36,029 nt of DNA from Pseudobacteriovorax antillogorgiicola (GCA_945862295.1 CAMAXT010000019.1:1-36029); one strand, 5' to 3'. Positions 16,277 through 24,870 are shown, numbered from the stretch's first letter. Notes: generated from the sequence alone by a model not told the origin. Translations and numbers: made by a program.

Positions 16277-19099
16277 ATGTCTCAGGAAGCCTCCGGAAAT
16301 CCAAAGCTCAGCTACGCCTCTGGCGCGAACGCCGAATTTATTGACTCGCTCTATAAAGAGTACAAGAAAGATCCCACAAGCGTTGATCTTACCTGGCAAC
16401 GCTTTTTTGAGGGATTTGAGTTTGGCCTAAAGGGCGATGCCGGAGACAATGCGGTTAGCGCAGGGTCAGCCGGTGGTGACCCAGATACCGCCCGAGTTGA
16501 AGCTTTCGTTAACGCCTACCGCCGTCTTGGTCATTTATCAGCGCATCTGAATCCACTTGTTGATTCAGTAGCAATCTCACCCGACATGACACCGGAAGCG
16601 CAGGGTCTAAAGAATATCGACGCGACCAGACGCTTTATGCCATCAAATCTGCCGAAGGCTAGTCTCACCTTCCCAGAGATCAATAGTCTTTTAACGAAGA
16701 CCTATTGCGGCAAGATCGGTGCGGACTACCGTGATTTGAACGACATCGAAATGATCACTTGGCTACAAGAGCACATGGAAAACTGTGCAAATAAGCCAGA
16801 GTTTCCTGCCGAACTGAAAAAACGGATCCACCAGAAACTTGCGCAAGCAGAAGGCTTCGAGCAATTTTTGGGTCGTCGCTACATCGGTGCTAAGCGTTTC
16901 TCAATCGAAGGCTGCGACGCCCTTATTCCGATGCTTGACGTTATCCTTGATGATGCGTCACGCGCCGGCGCAGAGGAAGTCGCAATCGGCATGGCCCATC
17001 GCGGCCGTTTAAACGTTCTAGCAAATACCATGAGTAAACCAGCTGAACTCATTCTAAAAGAGTTCGAAGGTGCAGAATTTAATCCTTACGATATCGACGG
17101 CGACGTTAAATACCACCAGGGCTTCGCTTCAGAGGTAGGAACCCACAGCGGTAACCGCATGCGTCTATATCTCTCACCGAATCCAAGTCACTTGGAAGTG
17201 GTAAGCCCGGTTGTAGAAGGCTTCGTTCGCGCACGCCAACGGCTATTAAACGACACCGAAAGAACCCGCATCATTCCAATCCTAATGCACGGTGACGCAT
17301 CCTTCATGGGCCAAGGTGTGGTCGCTGAGACATTCAACATGTGCCAGCTTGAATCCTATAAAACTGGCGGCACAATTCATATCGTCATCAATAACCAAAT
17401 CGGATTTACTACCGATCCAATTGATAGCCGCTCAACTGACTATTCTTCTGATATCGCAAAAATGGTGCGCGCTCCTGTTCTGCACGTCAATGCAGACGAT
17501 CCGGAAGCAGTAGCATGGTGTGCGAAGCTTGCAATCTCCTTTAGGCAGAAATTCAGCCGCGACATCATCATCGACCTTGTCGGCTACCGCCGCCACGGTC
17601 ACAACGAAGGTGACGAACCTGCGTTTACCCAGCCTGTGATGTACAAGAAAATTTTTGTTCACCCGACCGTATATAAAAAATACACCGACCGCCTCATCGC
17701 AGAAGGCACACTGACTGAAGAGTCTGCGAAAAAAGTCGCTGATGAATTCAAAGACTACATGCAAGCTGCTTACGATACTGTGCACGGCAAAAAGACTCTG
17801 AACCTGCCAGCTCCAGTCGTTCCGGCATCATTGCAAAAAAGCATGACTTACAAAAAAGCTACGAGAGATGATGTCGCTGCCCCCGTTAAGACCGGCGTCA
17901 GCGCGAAAACCCTAAAAGACATCGTGCAGAAAATAACGACGATTCCTGCAGGATTCACGCTCAATCCGAAGCTTGTTCGTTTGCTTGAAAACAGACGTAA
18001 GATGCTAGATGACGGCGGCGCAGTCGATTGGGGTCTAGGTGAACTCTTGGCTCTTGCAACGCTAGCCGTAGAAGGCCACCACATCAGACTAACTGGTCAG
18101 GACGTAAAACGCGGTACGTTTACCAGCCGTCATTCCGTATACTTTGACTTTGAGACCAATAAGCAACACGAAGCTTTGAGCAACCTTTCTGACACCCAAG
18201 GTAAAGTTCATGTGATCAACAGTCCACTTTCAGAAATGGGCTGCCTTGGTTATGAATTTGGCTATTCCGTCGCAGACCCAGAAGCATTCGTTGCTTGGGA
18301 AGCTCAGTTCGGCGACTTCTGTAACGGTGCACAAATTATTATCGACCAGTTCCTCTCGGCTTCCGAAGCGAAGTGGAAACAGACCTCAGGACTCGTTATG
18401 CTTCTACCACACGGACACGAAGGCCAAGGACCAGAGCATTCAAGCGCGCGGCCAGAACGCTTCCTACAGCTTTGCGGTAACCTCAACATGCAAGTTGCGA
18501 TCTGCACGACGCCAGCTCAGCACTTCCACGTGCTGAGACGTCAGCTACAACGGGAATTCAGAAAACCGCTCATTCTCATGACTCCAAAGAGTCTCTTGCG
18601 TGAGCCACTTTGCACGTCGACGACCGCGGAATTCGAAAAAGGATTCTTCAACGAAATCCTAGACGACGAGAGCATCAAGAAAAAAGCGGGTATTAAAAGA
18701 GCTATTTTCTGTAGTGGCAAGATCTACTACGATCTTTTCAAAGCCCGCGCCGCCGATGAGAAGTTTAAGTCTGTTCCAGTCATCCGTCTTGAGCAACTCT
18801 ACCCGTTCCCATACGCAAGCATGACGACTCTCCTAGAGACTTACCCGAATCTAGAAGAGATCATCTGGACTCAGGAAGAACCTCAGAACATGGGCGGCTG
18901 GAACTTCGTTAGAGGACGCCTACTGGAAGTTCTAAAAACCAATCAGAAGCTCTCATACTCAGGTCGTAAGAACTCTGGTACACCGGCTGAGGGAACGACC
19001 AAAGCACATGAGGCTGAGCAGAACCGGATTCTTCAGGACGCTCTTGCCAGAGCGCAAGGTGGAACGGTCGCGACTATGCGGAAGTCGACTGAGAGTTAA
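16277..19099 (+). CDS. sucA: 2-oxoglutarate dehydrogenase E1 (thiamine diphosphate-dependent)
   Basis: 940 residues from ATG 16277, with AAAGGG (16265-16270) at proper distance; an in-frame TTG at 16262 would overlap that site. It decarboxylates 2-oxoglutarate with thiamine diphosphate and succinylates E2. Order of features: an N-terminal E2-docking segment (FIDSLYKEYKKDP); the E1 core with IGMAHRGRLNVLAN; the ThDP/Mg segment GDASFMGQGV (from Gly339) to INNQIGFTTDP (Asn372-373); the transketolase-like domain with GQDVKRGTFTSRH and SPLSEMGCLGYEFGYS; and the C-terminal regulatory domain with EEPQNMGGWNF. The length is close to E. coli SucA (933). It is last in the cluster, giving the order E2-E3-E1 rather than the usual E1-E2(-E3). 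Confidence 0.96.
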   Translation: MSQEASGNPKLSYASGANAEFIDSLYKEYKKDPTSVDLTWQRFFEGFEFGLKGDAGDNAVSAGSAGGDPDTARVEAFVNAYRRLGHLSAHLNPLVDSVAISPDMTPEAQGLKNIDATRRFMPSNLPKASLTFPEINSLLTKTYCGKIGADYRDLNDIEMITWLQEHMENCANKPEFPAELKKRIHQKLAQAEGFEQFLGRRYIGAKRFSIEGCDALIPMLDVILDDASRAGAEEVAIGMAHRGRLNVLANTMSKPAELILKEFEGAEFNPYDIDGDVKYHQGFASEVGTHSGNRMRLYLSPNPSHLEVVSPVVEGFVRARQRLLNDTERTRIIPILMHGDASFMGQGVVAETFNMCQLESYKTGGTIHIVINNQIGFTTDPIDSRSTDYSSDIAKMVRAPVLHVNADDPEAVAWCAKLAISFRQKFSRDIIIDLVGYRRHGHNEGDEPAFTQPVMYKKIFVHPTVYKKYTDRLIAEGTLTEESAKKVADEFKDYMQAAYDTVHGKKTLNLPAPVVPASLQKSMTYKKATRDDVAAPVKTGVSAKTLKDIVQKITTIPAGFTLNPKLVRLLENRRKMLDDGGAVDWGLGELLALATLAVEGHHIRLTGQDVKRGTFTSRHSVYFDFETNKQHEALSNLSDTQGKVHVINSPLSEMGCLGYEFGYSVADPEAFVAWEAQFGDFCNGAQIIIDQFLSASEAKWKQTSGLVMLLPHGHEGQGPEHSSARPERFLQLCGNLNMQVAICTTPAQHFHVLRRQLQREFRKPLILMTPKSLLREPLCTSTTAEFEKGFFNEILDDESIKKKAGIKRAIFCSGKIYYDLFKARAADEKFKSVPVIRLEQLYPFPYASMTTLLETYPNLEEIIWTQEEPQNMGGWNFVRGRLLEVLKTNQKLSYSGRKNSGTPAEGTTKAHEAEQNRILQDALARAQGGTVATMRKSTES

Positions 19100-19172
19100 G
19101 GCATCAGGGCATCAGGTGTCAGGGGCATCAGGGGCATCAGGTGGCATCAGGTGTCAGGGCATCAGGTGTCAG
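19100..19172. repeat. Short tandem GCATCA / GTGTCA repeats
   Basis: Starting right after the sucA stop, about nine units of 7-10 bp follow each other: six contain GCATCA and three contain GTGTCA, each joined by two to four bases, mostly G. The last GTGTCAGG unit is also the outer end of the long hairpin that follows. The array does not code for anything on either strand. It could have arisen by slippage or by repeated insertion of the hairpin's end sequence. Confidence 0.8.
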
Positions 19173-19246
19173 GCACCGCTTGTAAGTCCCTGATGGGTCC
19201 CGGAGGGACTCACCCATCAGGGACTTACAAGCGGTGCCTGACACCT
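19164..19246. repeat. Perfect 35-bp inverted repeat (REP-like hairpin / bidirectional terminator)
   Basis: 19164-19198 and 19212-19246 are exact reverse complements (35 bp) around a 13-nt loop (CCCGGAGGGACTC) that can itself pair partly. The outer end reads AGGTGTCAGGCACC, a palindrome-type word typical of dispersed REP-like elements. It lies between the stops of two convergent genes (sucA, + and the TPR gene, -), so it could stop transcription from both sides or shield mRNA ends, though there is no T-tract. No transposase is adjacent. Confidence 0.85.
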
Positions 19247-19254
19247 ACCTATAC

Positions 19255-19935
19255 CTACGCAGCTTCTAACGTCGCGATAAAATTCTTCCATTCAGCGAGA
19301 GCCGACTCTTTCCCACCAGTAGCTCGAATTCGCTCAAGTACGACTTCGGCCGCTTTTCGAGCCTTATCCGTCTTTCCAAGGCCGTTATAAGCAAAACAAC
19401 CAAATTCCAAAGCTTTCGTCTGCAAAAAAACACTGTCGTTATCGGTACCAAACATGTGAGCAGCGACGCACTGTTTCTCGAGGAAGTCCCATTTCTTGTG
19501 CTGCTTTGCCCAATACATAATGAAGTACCAGCAGTTTTCACTCTTCTCGATATCACCAAGTTGTTCTGCGGCGATTGCAAGAGCTCGTGATAGACAGTCT
19601 TCCATCATCACTGTCTCGGACAGATTCCCGAGCGTGTTGCCGTAGCAGAAAAAATACTCATACATAGTTTCGTTTTCAAACTTGGTCAAAAAGCCTTGCA
19701 TCTTTTCAGACTCAAGAATGCGGCGAGCTTCTGCGTAACGATTCAAATCCATAAGACAGAATACTTTCCGAAGTTCGACTACTCCTAAGAAGTCACCTGA
19801 GGTTAAATCTGTGTTGGTAATACCGGCTTTTGTCTGTGAGACCGATTCATAAATTTCGAGTGCTTTCTTCTGTTTTCCCGCACGTGCAAGATCTGCAGCT
19901 TGGTTAAACAATTCAATAAACTTCTCGCTCGTCAT
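19255..19935 (-). CDS. TPR-like helical repeat protein
   Basis: 226 residues from the ATG at 19935, preceded by a strong CAGGGGGATCG site; longer frames back to 19983 lack one. There is no signal peptide, so it is probably cytoplasmic. The sequence is almost all amphipathic helix pairs of TPR type: FIELFNQAADLARAGKQKKA, ELRKVFCLMDLNRYAEARRI, CLSRALAIAAEQLGD and FAYNGLGKTDKARKAAEVVL. Five or so repeats would fit the length. TPR proteins are usually scaffolds for protein-protein contacts; no enzyme motif is present. It is divergent from the 46-residue-repeat protein and may share its regulatory region. Specific role unknown. Confidence 0.7.
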   Translation of the reverse strand: MTSEKFIELFNQAADLARAGKQKKALEIYESVSQTKAGITNTDLTSGDFLGVVELRKVFCLMDLNRYAEARRILESEKMQGFLTKFENETMYEYFFCYGNTLGNLSETVMMEDCLSRALAIAAEQLGDIEKSENCWYFIMYWAKQHKKWDFLEKQCVAAHMFGTDNDSVFLQTKALEFGCFAYNGLGKTDKARKAAEVVLERIRATGGKESALAEWKNFIATLEAA

Positions 19936-20215
19936 CGATCCCCCTGGAAGTACCAAAAACAATTTCAAACTGTCGCGCAACAATCAGTCGAGAAACTTTC
20001 ATCGGCAGAAGCAGAGATGTCTGAACAAAAAAATTAAACTTCCGAAACGAATGAGAAATAATCGCGTAATAACATCCTGCCCCGATAGTTTCGCGGGATT
20101 TCGTCTTGAAAAACTCGAAATTTAAGCCGCTGTAATCAGGCGCAAATAGACTAAAAAACCCGGATTTTATAAAGTTTTCCAAAATCGGTCCGAAGCCTCT
20201 AGAGAGGAGGACCGG
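19936..20215. promoter_or_regulatory. Divergent spacer between the TPR and 46-residue-repeat genes
   Basis: 280 bp with no credible gene on either strand. It must contain the starts of both divergent transcripts. On the + strand TATAAA at 20168-20173 is a possible -10 without a recognisable -35. The + gene has a very strong ribosome-binding site, AGAGGAGG, at 20202-20209. Confidence 0.45.
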
Positions 20216-22165
20216 ATGGCCAAAATCGGGGATATGTTCCGCGGAATCAAAATTCCAGAAACAAAGCTAACTCGTCCTGACGAGTTCAAAGCCAATAAAA
20301 ACCATGCGGCAGAAAATCCAGTTTCATTAATTCTCGATGCCAAGGCTCGCTTTCCAAGCATTCCAGATCTCGTTTCCCACCATCCTGCATTTGAAAAAAA
20401 GGCTGAACTGCAAAATCTCATGAGTTATATAGATCAGATGTTTGTTACAGATTGGAAACTACATCGTCACTATGTCGAAAGCGCAAGAGAAGAAGAAAAG
20501 ACCCGACGGATTGAAGTTAGACAACAGATAGAGATCGATGAAAGCGCGCAGCATGCCGAAACTACCGTTCAGAATGAATTAGACCGCCGTGCTTTCTATA
20601 TCCAACGAGCGCTGCAGAATGTTTTGAAACAACAAGACCTGAACGCTCAAATGCGTAAAGAAATCATGGCGCTGTTTCAACAACTCCGACAACTCACTGT
20701 CGAGAAATCCGATAAATTTATTTATGAAACAAAAAAAGATATCAAACAAGGTCAAAAAAGACACGAGGAATATTGGGCGTTTCGTCAAGACAATCTCTGG
20801 AGCGCGACCGGTTCGGGTGGGGTTTCAAAACTAAAGAAAACCGGAGATATGATCGAAGAAGTAACCGGTAAGATCGAAGGCAAAAAAAGAGACGCTATCA
20901 CTGAGCAAAACTGGGAATGGCGTAAAGATAACGTCTTCGTTACCCTACAAAATGGTGGTATGGCGCGTTCCGCAGCTGGTAATGGTAAATCACCAGAACT
21001 CGTGTCGGCAGAAGCCCAACAACCATTGATCAATGAACGTCTTTCGGACTTTCATAACTGGCGCGCCAGTGGATCATACGTGCAAACTCCAAACAACTCC
21101 CTCATGCATATGAAGAATCAAGGTCATCAACCAGAAGGTGCATTCGCGGAACTGAATCGGCCGAAACTGGTAAAAGTTCTAGAAGGACACGTTGAGGAAT
21201 TCAGGTGGGGCATGGCTGGTCAAACACCTAACGGTGGCGTATCCCCACTCTACAATTCCGGGAAAACCACCGAGCTAGCGACAGCTGAAATGTACTGGCC
21301 TGGGCGGCGCGATATTGTTAACGAAAGCCTCTTCTGGCATCACAGTTACCTCTTTAAGCCAACATCGAATGGCAACTGGACTCTTGTACCAGGCCATGGA
21401 AAATCTGTAGGATCGACAGCGGCAAAAGTCGAGCTGCCGGAAAAAGCAGAGGTTACCGAAAACCACGAAACCTGGCGCAAAGATAATCTTTGGGCACCGA
21501 CGCCGAATAATGGATATGCAAGACTTTCAAACGTTGGTGATTCACTGGAAAAGATTTCCTTCGAGTTCTACAAACCAAAGAAGGAAGCACTTCAAGAGTA
21601 TCATGATCAAAAACACATCAATAACCGCTTCGTAGCTACTGCAAATCAAGGCTGGGGACGTCTTAAATCCATTGGCGCTGATATCGAACCGATTGTTGGT
21701 GAAGTCACAAAAGAAAATAAGACTCAGATCACCCAGTATTTTTCGGCGCGCTCCAGTCAAAATCTCTATACTCCAACTGCGAATGACGGGATTCGCCGCC
21801 TACCAGATATCGGAGAAAAATTCGAAAAGATCTCTCTCGATTTATTAGCACCAGATAAGGCGCTATCCCAAACTGATGTAAAGCAGTTTGTAAGAAACCA
21901 ACCGGACACTAGTATCGACCGCGGAACTGGCAGTCCGCTCGTTAACAACGGCCGGCAATCAGAAGAAGCGGCTGTCCCTGCGGAAAAAAAGACCTCCAAT
22001 AACTCATCTCGTCCCTTTGCTGAGTTTCGAAAAAATCTTGCTGCCCTTGAACAATCAACTAGCGCCTTTTCAAGCCACTCTTTAGTTCAAAACCAACCCG
22101 TCAATTCCGACCAAGCCCCGACCACTAATGTTGCACCTTCGGCCGATAGTAAAAAAGCAAGCTGA
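20216..22165 (+). CDS. Unrecognised cytoplasmic protein of eight to nine ~46-residue repeats
   Basis: 649 residues; AGAGGAGG lies 6 nt before ATG 20216. No signal peptide or transmembrane segment. Residues 60-182 are charged and helical, probably coiled coil. Tandem repeats follow, starting at about 183, 232, 279, 326, 372, 417, 463 and 509, with a partial ninth at 555-592. The best copies (417-462 and 183-231) suggest a pattern of WRxxNLWxPT, then NxGxxRL, then NxGxxxExxSxE, then a Pro-Lys helix. The tail (590-649) is rich in Ser, Asn, Gln and Ala and looks disordered. I do not recognise the family. The aromatic WR/NLW and Asn-Gly positions repeat strictly, so it should fold as a regular solenoid, fibre or multivalent binding protein. 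Neighbours (a divergent TPR gene, a small membrane gene) give no function. Confidence 0.7.
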   Translation: MAKIGDMFRGIKIPETKLTRPDEFKANKNHAAENPVSLILDAKARFPSIPDLVSHHPAFEKKAELQNLMSYIDQMFVTDWKLHRHYVESAREEEKTRRIEVRQQIEIDESAQHAETTVQNELDRRAFYIQRALQNVLKQQDLNAQMRKEIMALFQQLRQLTVEKSDKFIYETKKDIKQGQKRHEEYWAFRQDNLWSATGSGGVSKLKKTGDMIEEVTGKIEGKKRDAITEQNWEWRKDNVFVTLQNGGMARSAAGNGKSPELVSAEAQQPLINERLSDFHNWRASGSYVQTPNNSLMHMKNQGHQPEGAFAELNRPKLVKVLEGHVEEFRWGMAGQTPNGGVSPLYNSGKTTELATAEMYWPGRRDIVNESLFWHHSYLFKPTSNGNWTLVPGHGKSVGSTAAKVELPEKAEVTENHETWRKDNLWAPTPNNGYARLSNVGDSLEKISFEFYKPKKEALQEYHDQKHINNRFVATANQGWGRLKSIGADIEPIVGEVTKENKTQITQYFSARSSQNLYTPTANDGIRRLPDIGEKFEKISLDLLAPDKALSQTDVKQFVRNQPDTSIDRGTGSPLVNNGRQSEEAAVPAEKKTSNNSSRPFAEFRKNLAALEQSTSAFSSHSLVQNQPVNSDQAPTTNVAPSADSKKAS

Positions 22166-22185
22166 CCTGATCTCCAAATTTGATA

Positions 22186-22204
22186 CAATAATTACAAATT
22201 ATTG
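22186..22204. repeat. 8-bp perfect palindrome before the small membrane gene
   Basis: CAATAATT and AATTATTG are exact inverted copies around ACA, immediately upstream of the GGGG ribosome-binding site of the next gene. It could be an operator or a small mRNA hairpin, but AT-rich palindromes of this size also arise by chance. Confidence 0.3.
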
Positions 22205-22215
22205 ATGGGGATCTT

Positions 22216-22710
22216 ATGGAGCAGAAGCTGCCAACCAATATTACGTTAGTCATCAAAATCATCTTCGGTTATATGATCGCCATGCACATCTTGCTACCTG
22301 TCATCGTCTTTTTTCTCTACCCAGCCAGGGAAGGTGAGCCCCGCGGGTTTGGTATCAATGAAATGTTCCCAGCTGACACAAGTAATCCCCTATATCTTGG
22401 CGTAGTAGCTGCCGGCATCATCAGCTTCTTTGCTGGTTTCATTGTTCCAAAGTTAATGGGCCGCGCGGGTGCAGCCAGAGTCGTTTCAGCAATGGCTGGT
22501 GGAACATTGAAAGAGACAAGCCAGGTGTCGCAGTCGTTCGCGCCATATCTAATTAGGCTCGTTTTATTCGAAGCTACGACCTTGTGTGGTTTCGTTGCTG
22601 CATTCCAAGCTGAATTGCCGCAGTATATTCTGCCCTTCGCGACACTAGGACTATTGGGAGCGGTGCTGACACCACCGACGGACAAGTTTCTTAGCACCAT
22701 GAGTCAATAA
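22216..22710 (+). CDS. Small four-helix membrane protein, function unknown
   Basis: 164 residues; GATGGGGATC precedes ATG 22216. Four hydrophobic segments are visible, roughly residues 10-34 (LVIKIIFGYMIAMHILLPVI), 58-78 (LGVVAAGIISFFAGFIVPKL), 108-128 and 134-152. Between helices 2 and 3 lies a cytosolic or periplasmic loop with GRAGAARVVSAMAGGTLKE. No catalytic or cofactor motif and no family I recognise. It begins 50 bp after the 46-residue-repeat gene on the same strand and could be in its operon, offering a membrane partner, but that is only positional. Confidence 0.65.
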   Translation: MEQKLPTNITLVIKIIFGYMIAMHILLPVIVFFLYPAREGEPRGFGINEMFPADTSNPLYLGVVAAGIISFFAGFIVPKLMGRAGAARVVSAMAGGTLKETSQVSQSFAPYLIRLVLFEATTLCGFVAAFQAELPQYILPFATLGLLGAVLTPPTDKFLSTMSQ

Positions 22711-22809
22711 AAAAATTCCGGTTAATGGAGCCGACTTACAGACCGAGGCCAGCCGAACGATTGACTGGCACTTTAGCATGCGTTAAAAAAGGTATTCCCA
22801 AATCAAAAC

Positions 22810-23916
22810 ATGGAATCACCATTGGAAAAGACAACACACCCCGAACTATCGATTCAAGCCAATATAGCTCAAGCAGAGACGCTTCCTTCATACTGGTACT
22901 CTAGACCTGAAGTTGTTCGCGATGAAAAGAAACAAATATTTGCTAAGACCTGGCAGCTCGTTGGCCACCTCGAACTGGTGCAAAAAAAAGGTGATTTTTT
23001 TACCGTTGAAGTTGCTGGCGAGCCGCTGGTCATCTTAAGAGACCAAGACGAAAAGCTTCAAGGCTTCTTTAATGTCTGCCGGCACCGCGGCGGTCCTTTA
23101 GCTAAAGGCAAAGGCAACTGCGCCGCACTCCAGTGCGAATATCATTCCTGGACTTATGCACTCAACGGCACTCTGAAATTTACTCCTGAGTTTGACGGTG
23201 CAGAATGTTTCTCGAAAGAAAATTTCAGCCTAAGAAAAATCAAGATCGATACCTTCGGTCCGTTGATTTTTGTGAATCTGCTAGGCTCCGAACCTGATCT
23301 TTCCACCTACATCGGGGAGATTGCCGCTGAAATTCAACATATCGACCTTAACAGTCTGACGTTTTTTAAACGCCATATCTACGAAATCAATTGCAACTGG
23401 AAAGTTTATGTCGACAATTATCTTGAAGGCTATCATATCCCGCGCGTGCATCCAGGTCTGATGCGTGAGATCGACTACTCAAAATACCGCGAAGACGTTC
23501 GGACTTATCATTCTCGGCAGTTCGCGCCAATTCGAAATCAGAATTCTATCTATAAGCGCAATCAAGAAGAAGGTGATACGACTGGGGCATTATATTACTG
23601 GCTGTTTCCAAATCTTATGTGGAACATTTATCCAGACAATCTACAGTTCAACATCATCATGCCTGACGGTCCGAACAAGACGCTCACCATCTTTGACTGG
23701 TATGTACCGAACAATTTGACCGAGAAGATGCAAAAAGATTTCGAGGAATCGTTTGCCTTTAGTCATTCGGTCCAACAAGAAGATATTTGGATCTGCGAAC
23801 AGGTACAAAAAGGTCTCAATTCGGTATCTTACGACCGAGGTCGCTATTCGGTCAAAAGAGAGTCTGCACTGCATCATTTTCACACGCTCTATGCTCAGTA
23901 CATGAACAAGCCTTGA
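22810..23916 (+). CDS. Rieske non-heme iron oxygenase, alpha-type subunit
   Basis: 368 residues. The Rieske [2Fe-2S] site is C90-x-H92 (NVCRHRGGP) and C109-x2-H112 (QCEYHSW). The mononuclear iron site is NWKVYVDNYLEGYHIPRVHP, with His209 and His214; an Asp in the QQEDIWICE segment near the C-terminus is the likely third ligand. This two-domain layout is that of ring-hydroxylating dioxygenases and of choline/carnitine monooxygenase-type demethylases; the WKVYVDNYLEGYH spelling is nearer the latter. Electrons would come from a reductase, but none is encoded beside it. No strong ribosome-binding site is visible before ATG 22810. Substrate unknown. Neighbours are unrelated, so it looks like a single-gene unit. 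Confidence 0.88.
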   Translation: MESPLEKTTHPELSIQANIAQAETLPSYWYSRPEVVRDEKKQIFAKTWQLVGHLELVQKKGDFFTVEVAGEPLVILRDQDEKLQGFFNVCRHRGGPLAKGKGNCAALQCEYHSWTYALNGTLKFTPEFDGAECFSKENFSLRKIKIDTFGPLIFVNLLGSEPDLSTYIGEIAAEIQHIDLNSLTFFKRHIYEINCNWKVYVDNYLEGYHIPRVHPGLMREIDYSKYREDVRTYHSRQFAPIRNQNSIYKRNQEEGDTTGALYYWLFPNLMWNIYPDNLQFNIIMPDGPNKTLTIFDWYVPNNLTEKMQKDFEESFAFSHSVQQEDIWICEQVQKGLNSVSYDRGRYSVKRESALHHFHTLYAQYMNKP

Positions 23917-23983
23917 GTTAGTGCAGCATTTATCAGCCAGTCTGAACTAATTATTGCCCTCTCATCCTAGATGTGTTGAATTC

Positions 23984-24002
23984 AACCCTATGGAGGGTTT
24001 TT
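23984..24002 (+). promoter_or_regulatory. Hairpin overlapping the M48 ribosome-binding site
   Basis: AACCCT (23984-23989) pairs with AGGGTT (23994-23999) across an ATGG loop; the GGAGGG ribosome-binding site is partly inside the stem. A 12-bp palindrome, GTTGAATTCAAC, stands directly upstream (overlapping by the final AAC). The pair could modulate translation or be bound by a regulator; both readings are inference. Confidence 0.35.
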
Positions 24003-24005
24003 ACC

Positions 24006-24788
24006 ATGCTTGTTAAATCGTTAATTGCCATCAGCGTCGGTATCCTAACAACTATTGTTAGCTGCGTTACTACTCCTGAAACCAACCGCAAACAGTTTGT
24101 CGCTGTCAGTGAAGGCCAAATGGCAAATCTAGGTGAAGACGCCTGGAAAGAAATCAAAGCCAAAGAACAGATTTCAAAAAACACCCAGATGACTGCTTCG
24201 GTCGAAAGCATCGGCCGGAAAATTGCAGCAGCCAGCGGGAAAAATTTCGCCTGGGAATTTAGTCTCTTCGAAAGCAAAGAGATCAATGCATTCTGTTTGC
24301 CTGGAGGAAAGGTCGGTGTGTATTCAGGGATTGTTCCTGTTGCGAAAAACAACGCCGGATTAGCAGTGATATTAGGCCACGAAGTCGCTCATGCCGTCGC
24401 AAGGCATTCCGCCGAGCGAGTAACTCAATCACTTCTTGTTGCAGGCGTACTGATTTCAGTCGACAAAGCCATGCAGGATTCCGGAAGAAAACAAATGGTA
24501 CTTGCGGGCTTAGGCCTTGGCGCGCAGTTCGGCGTGTTACTTCCCTATAGCCGTTTTCACGAATCAGAGGCCGACTCAATCGGTCTAGATTACGCAGCAA
24601 AAGCCGGATTTGACCCACGAGAAGCACCCGCATTTTGGCAGCGGATGAGTTCTAATGGTGGGCAACCACCGGAATTTTTAAGTACGCATCCAAATCCTGG
24701 TAGTCGGATCAAAGCTCTTGAAAATCAGATGTCCGAAGCCATGGCAATCTACGAAAAAAGTCCGAAAATTCCGACAGTCGCTCTCTAG
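24006..24788 (+). CDS. M48-family metallopeptidase lipoprotein
   Basis: 260 residues from ATG 24006, preceded by GGAGGG; longer frames back to 23973 lack a site. The signal sequence ends TIVSC (Cys20, lipobox). The zinc site is H125-E-V-A-H129 in GHEVAHAVARHSAERV, with the third ligand in HESEADSIGLDYAAKAG (Glu of ESEAD). These are the M48 hallmarks. The layout (lipobox, ~250 residues, GGKVGVYSGI before HExxH) matches periplasmic outer-membrane-facing M48 proteins such as LoiP/YcaL and BepA-type quality-control proteases. It probably degrades misassembled envelope proteins. No adjacent chaperone or TPR partner is encoded on this strand. A hairpin lies 54 bp past its stop. Confidence 0.92.
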   Translation: MLVKSLIAISVGILTTIVSCVTTPETNRKQFVAVSEGQMANLGEDAWKEIKAKEQISKNTQMTASVESIGRKIAAASGKNFAWEFSLFESKEINAFCLPGGKVGVYSGIVPVAKNNAGLAVILGHEVAHAVARHSAERVTQSLLVAGVLISVDKAMQDSGRKQMVLAGLGLGAQFGVLLPYSRFHESEADSIGLDYAAKAGFDPREAPAFWQRMSSNGGQPPEFLSTHPNPGSRIKALENQMSEAMAIYEKSPKIPTVAL

Positions 24789-24841
24789 GTACCTCAGACA
24801 TAGTTGAGGCTGAATTTAGATTAACTTCAAGATGTGACATA

Positions 24842-24870
24842 TTTGCCAGTATTATTCTGATACTGGCAAA
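24842..24870. terminator. 11-bp perfect hairpin downstream of the M48 gene
   Basis: TTTGCCAGTAT (24842-24852) pairs perfectly with 24860-24870 across a 7-nt loop. It lacks a T-tract on either side, so it may be a transcript-end stabiliser or a factor-dependent stop rather than an intrinsic terminator. The rest of 24789-24979 shows no gene. Confidence 0.45.

Noticed and set aside
19100-19172. Possible CRISPR array
   Set aside because: Units are 7-10 bp with no spacers and no cas genes nearby; they are simple tandem repeats.
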